From an uncultured Mycoplasmatota bacterium (lineage in GTDB: Bacteria; Bacillota_I; Bacilli_A; RF39; UBA660): a stretch of 64,000 nucleotides of DNA. Below the pieces are notes generated by a model. It was not told the origin of the DNA and did not search any database. It saw nothing but the letters and a program-made list of their open reading frames with translations. The stretch's first letter is position 1, and each line of letters starts with the position of its first letter. The stretch covers positions 1 through 64,000 of the forward strand of contig URBG01000001.1 of assembly GCA_900546055.1 (NCBI GenBank). Reading direction: 5' to 3'. Made by a program: the position numbers and the translations under genes. Below, piece by piece: positions 9,679 to 17,648 of the stretch.

Positions 9679-10527
9679 ATGAGAGAGTATTTTAAGTTAA
9701 TTAGGGTAAAACATTATTTGAAGAATTTGCTTATATTTTTACCATTAGTTTTTAGTTGTAATTTTTTTGATAATGAATTATTTTTTAAAGCATTTTTCGC
9801 GTTTTGTTCTTTTTGCTTTGCGGCTAGTATCATTTATGTAATAAATGATATAAGAGATGTAGAAAAAGATCAAAAACATCCGACAAAGAAAAATAGGCCA
9901 CTTGCCGCTGGGCGGATTTCGATTAGGAATGCTTATTTTGTAATCGTTGTTTTAGGAATTTTGTCTATTTTATTCTTCTATTTTTCTGGATGTGAAATTT
10001 ATAATTTAATATATATTTTGATATATATAATTATTAATGTTTTATATAGTTTAGGCCTTAAGAATATTCCGATTATTGATATTTCTATTTTAACAGCTGG
10101 ATTTTTGATAAGAGTATTATTTGGTGGCTCAGTAATTGATGTTGAAGTTTCTAATTGGCTTTATTTAACTGTTGTGTCTTTTGCTTTTTACTTTTCTTTA
10201 GGGAAGAGACGTAATGAAATTAATATGACTAATAATGAAACCAGGGAAGTTTTAAAATATTATTCAAAAGATTTTTTAGATAAAAATATGTATATGTGTT
10301 TAGCAATCGGAATAGTTTTTTATTCGCTTTGGACTATGTCTTATACAATTTTACCTTTACTTGTCTGGACTGTGCCGTTGATTATTATTATTTTAATGAA
10401 GTACAGTATGGATGTTGAAATAGGTGGAGATGGCGACCCTATTGAGGTTGTTTATAATGATAAAACTTTATTGGCATTAATATTAGGATATGCTATAATA
10501 TTAATGACACTTATTTATTTTCTATAG
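9679..10527 (+). CDS. UbiA-family prenyltransferase, polyprenyl-phosphate phosphoribosyltransferase-like
   Basis: A 282-residue membrane protein of the UbiA superfamily with eight or nine hydrophobic segments. The first aspartate-rich motif is NDIRDVEKDQKHPTKKNRPL (residues about 56-75), and GKRRNEI near the middle fits the second. This version most resembles decaprenyl-phosphate phosphoribosyltransferase (Rv3806c / DPPR type), which makes a lipid-linked ribofuranose donor from PRPP rather than a quinone. The context (glycan locus, no quinone genes) favours that. The start is the ATG with AGGAG seven bases upstream; a GTG six bases earlier is less well placed. Partner epimerases are not in the window, so ribose versus arabinose is unknown. 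Confidence 0.78.
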   Translation: MREYFKLIRVKHYLKNLLIFLPLVFSCNFFDNELFFKAFFAFCSFCFAASIIYVINDIRDVEKDQKHPTKKNRPLAAGRISIRNAYFVIVVLGILSILFFYFSGCEIYNLIYILIYIIINVLYSLGLKNIPIIDISILTAGFLIRVLFGGSVIDVEVSNWLYLTVVSFAFYFSLGKRRNEINMTNNETREVLKYYSKDFLDKNMYMCLAIGIVFYSLWTMSYTILPLLVWTVPLIIIILMKYSMDVEIGGDGDPIEVVYNDKTLLALILGYAIILMTLIYFL

Positions 10528-10545
10528 AGTAGGGGACAATAGTTT

Positions 10546-12213
10546 ATGTATAAAAATATAATGAAAACTTTGTACAATAGTGGTGTTTATCTTATAATTA
10601 CTTTAGGAGTTTTGGTTTTATTAACGTCGCTTTTGTGGTTATTTAATATACCTGTTTCTTGTTTTCATCTACCACTTAGTTGTATTATTAGTGGTGTAAT
10701 TTTTTATTTTATTTTTGAAAAAAATATAAAGAGTCTTATTTTGACGTTTTTTATATCAATAGTTGTTTTAATTGTTTCGATTTTAGCTTCTGGTCATGTA
10801 TATGATCAATCTGATGATGGGAATTCGTATCATAAAGAAACTGTAGCGGCTTTGACTACTGGTTGGAACCCAATATATGATGATTACAAAGACTTTGCAG
10901 AAGCTCATGATTTAACTGATAAACATCAATTGTGGGCTGAACATTATCCAAAAACAACCTGGATTCTTGCAAGCGATATATATAAAATTACTGGCGATAT
11001 TGAGACTGGTAAATTTTATAATTTATTATTAATTTATATTGCTTTTACAATTTTTTCATACATTCTTCACCTTTTGCTTAATAAGAAAATTTTGAATATT
11101 ATTGTTGGATTATTGGTATCTATTAATCCAATTACAATGTCACAGGTCTTTTCTTATTATGTTGACGGCTTCTTAGGTTTGCTTTTATATTTAATTATTT
11201 TGTTTATGTATTTGTTTATAAGAAAAGATGATGATTGGAAGATTAAAAGCATTTTAACTTCTTTAATAATTTTGATAGTTAATGTGAAATTTACAGGACT
11301 TGCTTATAGTGGCTTGTTTTGCTTAGGATATTTTATTTATTATATTATTTTTAAAATTAAAAATAAAGAATATGACAATTTAAAAAAGAATACAATATTT
11401 TTTGTTATTGTAGCAATTGTATCTATTGGGCTGGTAGGCAGCAATTCTTATATTAAAAATACAGTTACTAATGGTAATCCACTTTACCCACTAATGGGTA
11501 AAGATAAGGTAGATATTATTACTTATTTACAGCCAAAATCTTTTGCGGATAAAAGTCCTATTGAAAAAAATTTTTATTCAATATTTTCTTGGAGTGAAAA
11601 TATTGGAGCATATAATGGAGGAGAGCCTAAGCTTAAAACTCCTTTCGAATATAGTTATAATGAAGTAAAAAACATTGGCTATGATACGAGAATAGGTGGA
11701 TATGGAGTTTTATTTAGTGGTATATTTATAATTTCATTAATTGTCATAATATATATGATTGGATACGATATTTATACAAAAAATAAAAATGCGTGGTTTT
11801 ATGTTATTCCAATAATTATTACTGTATTATTAATGTTTTTCTTGTCAGATAGTTGGTGGGCTAGATATGCGCCGCAATTATATTTATTTATTATAATTGC
11901 TATGATTTTACTTGCTTCAAAGGATAAAATATTTTATAAACTTGTTTTATTATGTTTTTCGTTTATTGTATTTAGGAATGCCGTTCTTTGTTTTTCTAGC
12001 TTTTGTTATAATGATTTAAAATCAAGCGGTTATTCTAGAATGGAGTTAAATAAGGTTCGAGGCGAGAAAATAGATGTATATATAGCGTATGAGCGTTCTA
12101 CTGGCTTGCTGGCTAATTTGAGAGATAAGGATATTGATTATAAAATCGTTTCTGAAAAATCTGATGATATGATTCCGTTATATGGGAATTTTGTATTTTA
12201 TTCTAAGAGATAG
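10546..12213 (+). CDS. polytopic membrane protein, possible GT-C glycosyltransferase
   Basis: A 555-residue protein with about twelve hydrophobic segments. After the third segment lies YDQSDDGNSYHKETV, then GWNPIYDD, an acid-rich external loop. This matches the general GT-C plan (D-x-x-D after an early span, YH, GWNP), with an extended soluble loop around residues 325-390 and a short soluble C-terminal tail after the last spans. No named family is claimed. It sits between the UbiA-like lipid-sugar gene and the ricin/GH25 gene on one strand; using a lipid-linked donor made next door is a reasonable inference. Confidence 0.55.
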   Translation: MYKNIMKTLYNSGVYLIITLGVLVLLTSLLWLFNIPVSCFHLPLSCIISGVIFYFIFEKNIKSLILTFFISIVVLIVSILASGHVYDQSDDGNSYHKETVAALTTGWNPIYDDYKDFAEAHDLTDKHQLWAEHYPKTTWILASDIYKITGDIETGKFYNLLLIYIAFTIFSYILHLLLNKKILNIIVGLLVSINPITMSQVFSYYVDGFLGLLLYLIILFMYLFIRKDDDWKIKSILTSLIILIVNVKFTGLAYSGLFCLGYFIYYIIFKIKNKEYDNLKKNTIFFVIVAIVSIGLVGSNSYIKNTVTNGNPLYPLMGKDKVDIITYLQPKSFADKSPIEKNFYSIFSWSENIGAYNGGEPKLKTPFEYSYNEVKNIGYDTRIGGYGVLFSGIFIISLIVIIYMIGYDIYTKNKNAWFYVIPIIITVLLMFFLSDSWWARYAPQLYLFIIIAMILLASKDKIFYKLVLLCFSFIVFRNAVLCFSSFCYNDLKSSGYSRMELNKVRGEKIDVYIAYERSTGLLANLRDKDIDYKIVSEKSDDMIPLYGNFVFYSKR

Positions 12214-12221
12214 GAGAAAAA

Positions 12222-14753
12222 ATGAAGAAATTAATTTGTTTATTGCCCTTTTTATGTATGTTTTTTATTTGTATGGGCAGTGTTGATGCTGCTCCCGCAC
12301 TGGAAGATGGCGAATATAAAATTAAAAGTGCGGTATCTGATAATATGGTAATGACTATTGAAGGTGGAGATTTTACTAAACCTTCTAATGTTAATTTAGA
12401 AAATGATAATAATTTAAAGACGCAAAGATGGAATGTAAAACATCTTGGCAATGATTATTATGTTATTTCTAGTTCGGCGGCATCTTATGCTGTTTTAGAT
12501 GTTAAAAGTGCTGGGAAAGTTAATAAAACGAATGTTCAAATTTATAGTTATAATAATACTAGTGCTCAAAAATGGCTTGTTAGGTATGCGGGAAATGGAT
12601 ATTATTATGTAATTTCAAATTGTAATAATTTATATTTAGATGTAGATAGTGCTAAAAATTATAATGGAGTCAATCTTCAGATGTATCAAGGTAATGGGAC
12701 TAATGCTCAGAAATTTAAATTTATCCCGATAGTTGATTCTAAACAATCATTAGCAGATGGTTCTTATATTATATCTACAGCTTTGAATAATAATTCTGTG
12801 TTAGATTTAACGAGTGGGAGAACTGCAAATAGTACTAATGTGCAATTATATAGTTCTAACGATAGTTGGGCACAAATTTGGGATGTTAAATACTTAAATA
12901 ATGGTTATTACTCAATAACAAGTCATTTAAATTCTGAAAAATCTCTTGATGTTTCAGGTGCAAAGTCTATGAATAGTGCGAATGTACAATTGTACCAAAG
13001 TAACGGAACTGACGCTCAAAAATGGATATTAAGGGATTTAGGTAATGGTTATTATAATATCGTATCGAAGCTAGACAATCTATTTTTAGATATAAGTGGG
13101 GCAAAAGACTCTAATGGTACGAATGTTCAATTATATCATGCTAACGGGACTAATGCCCAAAAATTTAAATTTAATAAAGTAGAATTTAATATGTTGAGCG
13201 ATGGTTTATATACAATTAATAGTGTTTTAGATTCAAACATGGTTGTTGGTTTAGATAAAGATATTTCGGTAAATAATGCAAATGTACAATTAGAAAAAAA
13301 TGCTAATTTAAATTCACAAAAATGGTGGATAAAATATATTGGAAGTGGTTATTATACTATACAAACTGCTTTGGATGATAGTAAAGCTATAGATGTGCCA
13401 GGGGCTAAAACATATGATGGTGCTAATGTTCAGCTTTATGCGTCAAATGGCTCGAAAGCTCAGAAATGGATAATAAAATATCTAGGTGGTAATCAGTATT
13501 CTATTATCACAGCTTTAGATGGTCGTCATGTTGATGTTAAAAGTGGTCACACATCCGAAGGGACTAATATTCAATTATATTCTAGTAATGGGACTAATGC
13601 TCAGAAATTTACTTTTACACCTGCGGTAAAAAATGAGCAAGGTCGTTCTTATGAGGATGGTTATTATACAATTTCTTCGACAATTAATACTTCAATGGTT
13701 CTTGATGTTTCATCGGGTGCTAAATATAATGGAGTAAATGTTCAACTTTATAAATCAAATAATTCTAATGCACAAATATGGTATTTAAAATATTTGAATA
13801 ATGGTTTTTATTCAATTGCCAGTGCAATTAATCCTGATCTTGTTTTAGATGTTGCTAGTGGTGGAATGATTAGTGGGACAAATGTTCAAATGTATAGATC
13901 TAATAATAGCGATAGTCAGCAATGGATGATTAGAGACCTTGGTGATGGTAATGTTTCTTTAATATCTAAAATAAATGGTCTTTCGTTAGATGTTACTAAC
14001 GGTACATTAGTTAATGGTGCGAATATTCAAGTTGCCAATTCTAATGGTGGCAATGGTCAAAAATTTAAGCTTTCAAAGAATACAAATAATAAAATATATA
14101 CTGGTATCGATGTTTCCTATCATCAAGGTAATATTGACTGGGAAAAAATTGCTAAAAGTGATTTGGGTTTTGTAATAATAAGAGCTGGCTATGGTGGTGA
14201 TTGGAACGATCAAGATGATTTGATGTTTGCCGCTAATGTATCAGCATGTGAAAAATATAATATTCCATATGGGCTTTATCTTTATTCTTATGCTAGCGAT
14301 ATTGACAATGCTAATGGTACTGGTGCAGTATCAGAAGCTAAACATATGCTTAGACTTATTAATTTAATTAAAGCTAATAATTATCATCCTAATTTGGGGA
14401 CGAAAGTTTTTCTTGATATTGAAGATAAGAGCGTGGCTAATGTGGGTAAAGAAAAACTGACTTTAGTAGCAGATAAATTTTGTTCAACGATTGAAAATAA
14501 CGGATATAGTTGTGGGATCTATGCTAACAAGATGTGGCTTACTGATAAATTAGACTCTGTGGCTTTATCTAAAAAATATGAAATATGGTTAGCGGAGTGG
14601 CCTAACGGGGTGAATACATTTGCGCAAGCGATAAATACACGTCCTACTTATAATCTAACCCCATATAAGTATTGGCAGTTTGCTTCAGACGGAAACATTA
14701 ATGGTATTTCTACTAAGGTTGATATGGATTTGGGATATAATATTTTTGAATAA
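12222..14753 (+). CDS. secreted protein with four ricin-type beta-trefoils and a GH25 muramidase domain
   Basis: An 843-residue secreted protein. It has a signal peptide (KK, hydrophobic core, likely cut after VDA near residue 23). Residues about 27-616 form four blocks of some 140 residues, each made of three Q-x-W/F subrepeats, so twelve in all; the third subrepeat of each block ends in QKF instead of QKW. This is the ricin-B-lectin-2 pattern. Residues about 626-843 are a GH25 lysozyme domain with GIDVSYHQG, FVIIRAGYGG and the catalytic FLDIED. GH25 enzymes cut the MurNAc-GlcNAc bond of peptidoglycan. The trefoils probably hold it on a glycan, perhaps the one made by this locus. It is the last gene of the run and is followed by a terminator. 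Confidence 0.93.
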   Translation: MKKLICLLPFLCMFFICMGSVDAAPALEDGEYKIKSAVSDNMVMTIEGGDFTKPSNVNLENDNNLKTQRWNVKHLGNDYYVISSSAASYAVLDVKSAGKVNKTNVQIYSYNNTSAQKWLVRYAGNGYYYVISNCNNLYLDVDSAKNYNGVNLQMYQGNGTNAQKFKFIPIVDSKQSLADGSYIISTALNNNSVLDLTSGRTANSTNVQLYSSNDSWAQIWDVKYLNNGYYSITSHLNSEKSLDVSGAKSMNSANVQLYQSNGTDAQKWILRDLGNGYYNIVSKLDNLFLDISGAKDSNGTNVQLYHANGTNAQKFKFNKVEFNMLSDGLYTINSVLDSNMVVGLDKDISVNNANVQLEKNANLNSQKWWIKYIGSGYYTIQTALDDSKAIDVPGAKTYDGANVQLYASNGSKAQKWIIKYLGGNQYSIITALDGRHVDVKSGHTSEGTNIQLYSSNGTNAQKFTFTPAVKNEQGRSYEDGYYTISSTINTSMVLDVSSGAKYNGVNVQLYKSNNSNAQIWYLKYLNNGFYSIASAINPDLVLDVASGGMISGTNVQMYRSNNSDSQQWMIRDLGDGNVSLISKINGLSLDVTNGTLVNGANIQVANSNGGNGQKFKLSKNTNNKIYTGIDVSYHQGNIDWEKIAKSDLGFVIIRAGYGGDWNDQDDLMFAANVSACEKYNIPYGLYLYSYASDIDNANGTGAVSEAKHMLRLINLIKANNYHPNLGTKVFLDIEDKSVANVGKEKLTLVADKFCSTIENNGYSCGIYANKMWLTDKLDSVALSKKYEIWLAEWPNGVNTFAQAINTRPTYNLTPYKYWQFASDGNINGISTKVDMDLGYNIFE
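12300..14075 (+). repeat. four ~420-base degenerate coding repeats (beta-trefoil blocks)
   Basis: The four trefoil blocks begin near 12300, 12750, 13195 and 13650. Each contains three subrepeats ending in codons for AQxW or AQKF. Nucleotide echoes such as AATGCTCAGAAATTTA recur, but the copies have diverged, so they are old duplications and not an assembly artefact. Confidence 0.85.
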
Positions 14754-14780
14754 AAAAGTTATTTTAATATAGCTTTTTTC
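14754..14780 (+). terminator. intrinsic terminator after the ricin/GH25 gene
   Basis: A 10-pair hairpin (AAAAAGTTAT with ATAGCTTTTTT, one G-U pair) directly after the stop codon, ending in a T run. Confidence 0.75.
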
Positions 14781-14789
14781 TAGTTTGTC

Positions 14790-14818
14790 TTGTACCTAAA
14801 GTATTAAAATGTTATACT
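14790..14818 (+). promoter_or_regulatory. sigma-A promoter for the GtrB-like gene
   Basis: TTGTAC at 14790-14795 and TATACT at 14813-14818 with a 17-base spacer. The start codon is 26 bases downstream, so this gene is transcribed separately from the locus upstream. Confidence 0.75.
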
Positions 14819-14843
14819 AGTGTTAGTTTTGAGAGGTGTTTTT

Positions 14844-15785
14844 ATGAAAATTTCATTAGTGGTTCCTTGTTATAATGAAGAAGAGGTTATTAAATTATTT
14901 TACAAGGAAGTATCAAAAGTTGAAAAAACTATGCCAAAAGTTTCTTTTGAAATAATTTTTGTTAATGATGGTAGTGTTGACCACACATTAGATTTAATGA
15001 GGGAATTATCAAGCAATAAGAATGTTCGTTACATTTCTTTTTCACGTAATTTTGGTAAAGAGTCAGCGATGTATGCTGGATTAAAAGAGGCCACTGGTGA
15101 CTATGTGGCTATTATGGATGCTGATTTACAAGATCCTCCATCATTATTAAAGGAAATGTATGAAATCTTGCAAACAGGTGATTATGATAGTGTAGCAACT
15201 AGAAGGGTTTCCAGAAAAGGGGAACCGGTCATTCGTAGTTTTTTTGCTAGAACTTATTATAAAATTATTAATAAAATTTCGAAAACAGAAATTGTTGATG
15301 GAGCTCGCGATTTTAGACTTATGTCACGACAAATGGTTAATTCTGTTTTAGAGTTAACGGAGTATAATCGTTTTTCCAAAGGAATATTTTCATGGGTAGG
15401 ATACCGTACAAAATGGCTTGAATATGAAAATATAGAAAGGGCTGCAGGAACAACTAAATGGTCGTTTTTTAAATTGTTTTTGTATTCTCTTGAGAGCATA
15501 GTGGCGTTTTCCACAGTTCCATTAGCAATTGCTTCAGTAATGGGTATTTTATTTTGTATCATCGCGTTTTTAATTATTATTCTTATTATTGTAAAAACTT
15601 TAATTTTAGGTGATCCAACTAGCGGATGGCCAAGTATGGCTTGTATAATGTTTTTAATTGGAGGTAGTCAATTACTGTGTACTGGAATTATTGGACAGTA
15701 TTTAGCAAAAACTTATCTGGAGGTTAAACAAAGACCGCTTTATATTATTCAAGAGACAGAGAAGGATAAGCGAGGCAGTAAATAA
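14844..15785 (+). CDS. GtrB/DPM1-like polyprenyl-phosphate glycosyltransferase (GT2)
   Basis: A 313-residue GT2 enzyme with two C-terminal membrane spans (about residues 225-290). N-terminal motifs: SLVVPCYNEEEV, FVNDGSVD, FSRNFGKESAM and the DADLQDPP that marks the DPM1 / GtrB / YkoT group. A central RFSKGIFSWVGY and W-F-K-L region matches the amphipathic helices of GtrB. These enzymes put glucose or a similar hexose from UDP- or GDP-sugar onto undecaprenyl phosphate; flipped lipid-sugar then feeds GT-C enzymes. The chosen ATG has GAGAGG upstream; a GTG 24 bases earlier adds a meaningless leader. It could serve the polytopic proteins at 1076, 8149 or 10546. Confidence 0.9.
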   Translation: MKISLVVPCYNEEEVIKLFYKEVSKVEKTMPKVSFEIIFVNDGSVDHTLDLMRELSSNKNVRYISFSRNFGKESAMYAGLKEATGDYVAIMDADLQDPPSLLKEMYEILQTGDYDSVATRRVSRKGEPVIRSFFARTYYKIINKISKTEIVDGARDFRLMSRQMVNSVLELTEYNRFSKGIFSWVGYRTKWLEYENIERAAGTTKWSFFKLFLYSLESIVAFSTVPLAIASVMGILFCIIAFLIIILIIVKTLILGDPTSGWPSMACIMFLIGGSQLLCTGIIGQYLAKTYLEVKQRPLYIIQETEKDKRGSK

Positions 15786-15815
15786 AAATATGTTTTACTT
15801 AAACATATTTTTATT
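15786..15815 (+). terminator. intrinsic terminator after the GtrB-like gene
   Basis: AAAAATATGTTT, a short loop, then AAACATATTTTTATTT: a strong hairpin with a T tract right after the stop. Confidence 0.8.
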
Positions 15816-15844
15816 TGGAATTTTCACTAAAATGTGATAATATA
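15816..15844 (+). promoter_or_regulatory. likely promoter for the SGNH hydrolase gene
   Basis: TTGGAA at 15816-15821 and TAATAT at 15839-15844, spacer 17 bases, 21 bases before the start codon. Confidence 0.55.
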
Positions 15845-15864
15845 TTAAGCGGTGATTAAAAGAT

Positions 15865-16761
15865 ATGTTATTGAGGGTTTGTGATGAAAACTTTTTATTT
15901 TTTATTAGTCATACAAAGTATGTAGATATTTTTTGCTACTTTGTGATTTTTTTGTGTCTTGTTTTGACCTATGTAATTCAGAAAAAAACAACTAATGAAG
16001 TAAATAATATTTATGTAGGAATTAAAAAGTATTTAGTTTTTTTATCTTCATTTGTGTTTCTGATTTTCGTAGTGTTTATATTTTTTACGATTATAAATGG
16101 TAAAAAATATGAAGGTTGCCAATGTGGTGTACCTGAGTATTTACAACTTCAAAATAGGAAATATGAAGTCAGTGAAGATATTAAATTAAAAGATATAACC
16201 AAAAATAAGGTAATAATCGTGGGCGATTCTAGGATGCAACTAATTGAAAAATCTAAAGATGAAATAAATATTCCAGTAAATTTTAGTTTTATAGCTCAAA
16301 TTGGTGCTGGTAAAGATTGGTTTAATAAAGAAGCGTTGCCCAAATTGTTAAAAGAATTAGACTCTAAAAACAGTGAATATAAATATCATGTAGTGATTAA
16401 TATGGGAGTTAATGATATTCAATATTCTAAAAATGTTGATAAAGAAATAAACTACTATTTAGAAGAATATAATAAATTATCAAGACAATATCCTGACGTA
16501 CTGTTCTATCTGCTATCTATTAATCCAATTAATGATAAAAAACTTAATATTAGTCAACCGTATAATGTTCGTACTACCGAAATGGTGGAATATTTTAATA
16601 GGCGATTAGATTATAATATAAAGGCAAACAAATCAAAAAATATTACATATTGTGATTCATATCATGAAATTTATTTTAGAACAGTGGACGGCATTCATTA
16701 TACAAACAAGACAAATCAAAATGTTATAGATTATATTTCAAATGATTGTCTTGAATATTAA
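15865..16761 (+). CDS. membrane-anchored SGNH-fold hydrolase/esterase
   Basis: A 298-residue protein with two N-terminal membrane spans (about residues 18-42 and 58-80) and an extracytoplasmic SGNH domain. The four family blocks can be seen: IIVGDSR (catalytic Ser), a glycine in AQIGAGKDW, NMGVNDI (Asn) and DGIHYTN (Asp and His). Such enzymes add or remove acyl groups on glycans; here, after a glycan locus, a role in O-acetyl turnover of wall or capsule sugar is likely. A pair of cysteines in YEGCQCGV follows the second span. The ribosome site (GCGGTG) is a little far from the ATG, so the exact start is less sure. Confidence 0.78.
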   Translation: MLLRVCDENFLFFISHTKYVDIFCYFVIFLCLVLTYVIQKKTTNEVNNIYVGIKKYLVFLSSFVFLIFVVFIFFTIINGKKYEGCQCGVPEYLQLQNRKYEVSEDIKLKDITKNKVIIVGDSRMQLIEKSKDEINIPVNFSFIAQIGAGKDWFNKEALPKLLKELDSKNSEYKYHVVINMGVNDIQYSKNVDKEINYYLEEYNKLSRQYPDVLFYLLSINPINDKKLNISQPYNVRTTEMVEYFNRRLDYNIKANKSKNITYCDSYHEIYFRTVDGIHYTNKTNQNVIDYISNDCLEY

Positions 16762-16791
16762 AAAGCTTGTGTAGCAAACACAAGCTTTTTT
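16761..16791. terminator. bidirectional intrinsic terminator
   Basis: AAAAGCTTGTG / CACAAGCTTTT hairpin with a T run on both strands. It serves the SGNH gene on the + strand and the microprotein gene on the minus strand, whose stop codon lies inside its T run. Confidence 0.9.
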
Positions 16792-16882
16792 AATTCATCC
16801 CCCATACAATAGTAGTGATAAAAAACGCAACTATAACTAAAAGCATTACCCAGACAGTAATTTTTTGTACTTTTTTATTCAT
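16790..16882 (-). CDS. 30-residue single-span membrane microprotein, DUF4044-like
   Basis: A very short gene read on the minus strand: ATG at 16882-16880, stop TAA at 16792-16790, 30 codons. The product starts MNKKVQKITVWVMLLVIV and ends FFITTIVWGMN: a lysine-rich cytoplasmic start and one membrane span. AGAGGTG lies five bases before the ATG, and the gene has its own downstream terminator, so it is very likely real. The layout (KK-rich start, single span, W/G-M near the end) resembles the DUF4044 microproteins common in Bacilli, whose function is unknown. It is divergent from spoIIM-like gene 16973. Confidence 0.78.
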   Translation of the reverse strand: MNKKVQKITVWVMLLVIVAFFITTIVWGMN

Positions 16883-16972
16883 GGTTTCACCTCTTTATTA
16901 ATTATAATATATTTTTTCGTTTTTTGGAATATTATTTTTACAAAACAATATAATTTATTGAGGAGATAAATT

Positions 16973-17602
16973 ATGAAAAAATATATGGACAAGTTAAAAA
17001 ATAGTATACACATCAATAAGAATCTTTTTGTTTTTCTATTGGTCATTGTAATAGTTGGAATAGTATCGGGATCAATTTTTTCAGCCATAATTGATGCAAA
17101 TGATAAAAAATTAGTTGTAAGCTATTTGAATGATTTTTTTAATAATGTGAAAAGTGGGAAATTGAGTTATGACACTTCAATAATTAATACATTATTTTTT
17201 ACAGTTGGTTTTGCTGTTATTATTTGGTTATTAGGAGTTTCGGTTATAGGCTTTTTTATAGTTATATTTATGCTTTTTATGAAAGCGTTTGTTTTAGGAT
17301 TTTCTATCGGGAGTATAATAATTAACTTTAAACTTAAGGGAATTTTAGTGGGAGCTGTATATGCGTTTCCTCATCAAATTATTAATATATTGATATTTAT
17401 GCTTTTAAGTGCCTTTGCTTTAATTGTTTCTTTTAAAATAATGAAATGTATGTCTGCTAAAAAGACTTTAGATTTTAAAGGTGTTATGAATAGATATGTA
17501 ACCGTTTTGATTTTTTCTTTAGTAATGTTAGTTATAACTAGTGTTTATGAGGTGTATTTAATGCCTAAAATATTAAATATCGCATTGTCGCTGTTGAAAT
17601 GA
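16973..17602 (+). CDS. spoIIM: SpoIIM-family membrane protein
   Basis: A 209-residue protein with five or six spans, the size of Bacillus SpoIIM. In sporulating species SpoIIM joins SpoIID and SpoIIP in the machine that remodels septal peptidoglycan during engulfment; homologues also occur in species that do not sporulate. Supporting segments: GIVSGSIFSAI after the first span and ILVGAVYAFPHQIINI in the C-terminal half, where family members carry a conserved PHG/PHE-type motif. GAGGAG precedes the start. TTGGAA and TATAAT upstream are 19 bases apart, a weak promoter. SpoIID and SpoIIP are not in the window, so sporulation is not shown. Confidence 0.8.
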   Translation: MKKYMDKLKNSIHINKNLFVFLLVIVIVGIVSGSIFSAIIDANDKKLVVSYLNDFFNNVKSGKLSYDTSIINTLFFTVGFAVIIWLLGVSVIGFFIVIFMLFMKAFVLGFSIGSIIINFKLKGILVGAVYAFPHQIINILIFMLLSAFALIVSFKIMKCMSAKKTLDFKGVMNRYVTVLIFSLVMLVITSVYEVYLMPKILNIALSLLK

Positions 17603-17624
17603 TGGATTTTCTATCATTTTTTTT
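17599..17624 (+). terminator. intrinsic terminator after the SpoIIM gene
   Basis: ATGATGG / CTATCAT hairpin overlapping the stop codon, followed by eight or more T. A TATAAT at 17626-17631 just beyond is a candidate minus-10 for mnmA. Confidence 0.7.
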
Positions 17625-17648
17625 GTATAATGTATACAGGTGGTTTAT

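Noticed and set aside
12300..14075. Tandem repeats read as possible assembly duplication
   Set aside because: The copies have diverged at most positions and keep protein-level three-fold order, so they are true domain repeats.
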